Below, in pieces: positions 62,096 to 64,000 of a DNA stretch of 64,000 nucleotides. The stretch is from assembly GCA_040954595.2 (NCBI GenBank), contig CM082587.2, positions 2,976,001-3,040,000 on the forward strand, read 5' to 3'. This stretch comes from Balanoglossus misakiensis (Eukaryota > Hemichordata). A program made the position numbers and the translations under genes. Under the pieces are notes generated by a model, which worked only from the letters and a program-made list of their open reading frames with translations, had not been told where the DNA came from and did not search any database. The first letter of the stretch is position 1. Each line of letters starts with the position of its first letter.

Positions 62096-63321
62096 TAAAA
62101 TACATGTATGGATAATCGCATGTACGTACACGTATATCACATGTACGTACATGCGTCAATCCAGGCCACGCTGAGAGATGCCGGATAATGACGACACCTG
62201 AATGCAAATGCAATCCAGAACAACACGTCGGAGTAACAGTGGTCCATTTATAGAGTCTTACTTTACGGTTGTGTTTATGAATGAAACTTTTAAACATGTG
62301 TAAATATTACATCTGTAATAAAAAATGACTTTCACAATCTTTGAAGTATACCTTAAACTAGACTGTGTCTTTATAATATGCTTGTTGTGGCTGAAATCAT
62401 TTGCACACAGTTTGACCTCGAGTGAGGTCGACGTAAGCCGTGTCAGGCAATCATCGGGCTCAACAACCAATCATCGCTACCCTTATGAATAAGAAACTCG
62501 TGCGTCTGAAGCGTGGTGAATTGATTCCGGACAATAGCGACCACAGGAGACAAGACCACAGATGGTGAGTAGTAATGTTGCGTATGGGCATTCCAAAATT
62601 TGATAAACCACATATCACCTGCGCACAGCACAAGTGAACACCAATGGTACAAGGCCAGTTTTGCGTGTTTTCGGCAAAGCATACTTATGCGGCGTCATTT
62701 TTTCCCGAAGTCTGGCAGACGACAGTTTTACGTAGACTTTGATAAGGCTACACGTTAAGGCCAGTTCAAATTGTGAGCTGTGGCCAAAAGTTGGTAAATT
62801 CATGACTTGCATTTTTGAAGCTAATGTGGTACAGAAGAGTCTGAGGTGTCTAATATTCATATCATTTTGCAAACGCAATGTATTGGAGGCACACAGCCGG
62901 TAGCAGCAACACACAGCCCTGACACGTAGACCTTGTCTGAAGATCAGGGGATTTATATTTGCGTACACAGTGATGCCACTGTGAAATCTGTGGTGGTAGT
63001 TAATGTGACCCCGGACTCCGGTCAACTGGCCAAAGGGTCGCATGACACATTAACATGATTAACACCTGTCAGGATCGGAAAGTCCATCGACCCGCCGATG
63101 ACGTCACCCTTTATACCGGCGCATGTGTTTTCCCATCACCAGCCAAGTGAAAATCAATGATGGACTATAAATCTCAACTTTCCATGGCATGGCATGGCAG
63201 CTAAGTTGCAGAGGTGATCGTATAGTGAATTATAACAAAGCAGTAGAATTGTAATCTCTGAACCTCTTTACGGCAACTGTTTCTGCGTTGCCTGATTCTG
63301 GCTCACGAGAATGTACTAACA

Positions 63322-64000
63322 ATGACGTTACTTCTTGTAATTATCCTTCTCCAGATCATGGAACTGAGCAGAAGTGTTCTGGCTATACTGCTACTGGCTG
63401 TTTCTACGGTGGCCGAGAATGTCAAGAACCCAGGGGTCAAGAAACCCAACTTTATGATCTTCCTGGTCGATGACCTGGGAATGGGTGACGTGGGTTGCTT
63501 TGGTAACGACACCATCCGGACGCCGAACATCGACCGATTGGCGGCGGAAGGGGTGAAACTGAAACACAATATGGTGCCAGCGCCGACCTGCACTCCGAGC
63601 CGCGCAGCCTTCCTCACTGGCAGATACCCAATCAGGGCAGGTAATCTCATGACACGTGACTTCATTGAATAAAAGAGAATTTCATTTCAAACGCCAGTAG
63701 CTGTACTTTGTGCATAAACTGCCAAGCCACGCAATATCTCGCCGGGTCTCGTGGAGTTTGGAAAATGGTCTATTCAAAACGTGTCATCTTTTCTCGCGGT
63801 CACAGGTCTTGCATCAAAGACTTCCGGCACCATGTTTGGCTTTAATGCCTGCATCGGCGGGATGCCTCCCTATGAAGTCACATTTGCCGAAGTCCTGAAG
63901 GAAGCCGGATACAAAACTGCATACTTAGGTAAATATTGTGTTATTGGCCATTGGCCAATTGAGGAGAAATACCACTTTGGTCATGCATTCTTACTTGTAC
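63322..64000 (+). CDS. Arylsulfatase / steryl-sulfatase-like, 5' part only
   Basis: Sulfate-ester hydrolase of the formylglycine family, working in ER/Golgi, lysosome or outside the cell. Exon 1 63322-63640, exon 2 63806-63928, then a GT donor; the rest lies beyond the window. Residues: signal peptide ([19 protein letters not shown] if ATG 63358 is used), [19 protein letters not shown] with the metal-binding Asp pair, and the sulfatase signature [18 protein letters not shown] whose Cys is converted to formylglycine. Exon 2 [16 protein letters not shown] leads into the expected GKWH motif, which must be in exon 3. [20 protein letters not shown] resembles the STS/ARSE group more than ARSA/ARSB. 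Two in-frame ATGs (63322, 63358) are possible; a TTCTCCAG acceptor-like site lies just before the second. Confidence 0.9.

Larger units (their letters stand above)
61334..63321. other. Upstream flank of SLC22 copy 2 and arylsulfatase upstream region
   Basis: Contains a (GAGT)n microsatellite (61349-61416), the presumed non-coding first exon of SLC22 copy 2 (donor ATTTTCAG|GTGGGT near 61840) and, at 61920-62095, the end of the segmental duplication. 62100-63320 is unique with no recognised exon; it should include the arylsulfatase promoter. Confidence 0.5.

Overview
This is an intron-rich animal nuclear genome fragment. It has GT-AG introns, AATAAA tails and metazoan-only genes such as ODF2, the NADPH-oxidase activator p67phox and ATF6. 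The organism looks like a non-vertebrate animal, probably marine (a deuterostome or a lophotrochozoan); I cannot name the phylum from sequence alone.

Layout. Bases 1 to about 17068 are one tandem satellite array of 88-bp units, broken by a 100-N assembly gap (8175-8274). A homogeneous core is bordered by a diverged unit type at both ends of what is visible. From 17.2 kb the window is gene-dense: TYW3 (+, tRNA wybutosine synthesis), GORAB (-, golgin that binds RAB6), ATF6 (-, ER-stress transcription factor), EXOSC2 (+, RNA exosome cap subunit RRP4), ODF2/cenexin (-, centriole appendage protein), TRUB2 (+, mitochondrial pseudouridine synthase), an NCF2/p67phox-type NADPH oxidase activator (-), two tandemly duplicated SLC22 organic-ion transporters (-), and the first two exons of an arylsulfatase (+) that runs off the right edge. 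I rebuilt every gene from its exons with phase-checked splice sites. Several products come out close to the length I know for the human protein (ATF6 670 aa; EXOSC2 291 versus about 293; ODF2 833 versus about 829).

The genes are mostly unrelated housekeeping functions and do not form an operon or a pathway. They share ancestry of position: in human, GORAB, ATF6 and NCF2 lie on 1q23-q25 and EXOSC2, ODF2 and TRUB2 on 9q34, two arms of the MHC paralogon (ATF6B lies in the MHC at 6p21, NOXA1 at 9q34). The window therefore looks like a pre-duplication linkage block. ATF6/EXOSC2 and ODF2/TRUB2 are head-to-head pairs with short shared upstream regions.

The most interesting non-genic signals are the satellite's two-layer structure, with a 21-unit (1848-bp) higher-order period; a 61-bp tandem duplication across the TYW3 start codon; a roughly 2-kb Helitron-like repeat in ATF6 intron 1; and a 314-bp foldback element with a 6-bp target duplication upstream of one SLC22 copy, whose empty site survives upstream of the other copy.
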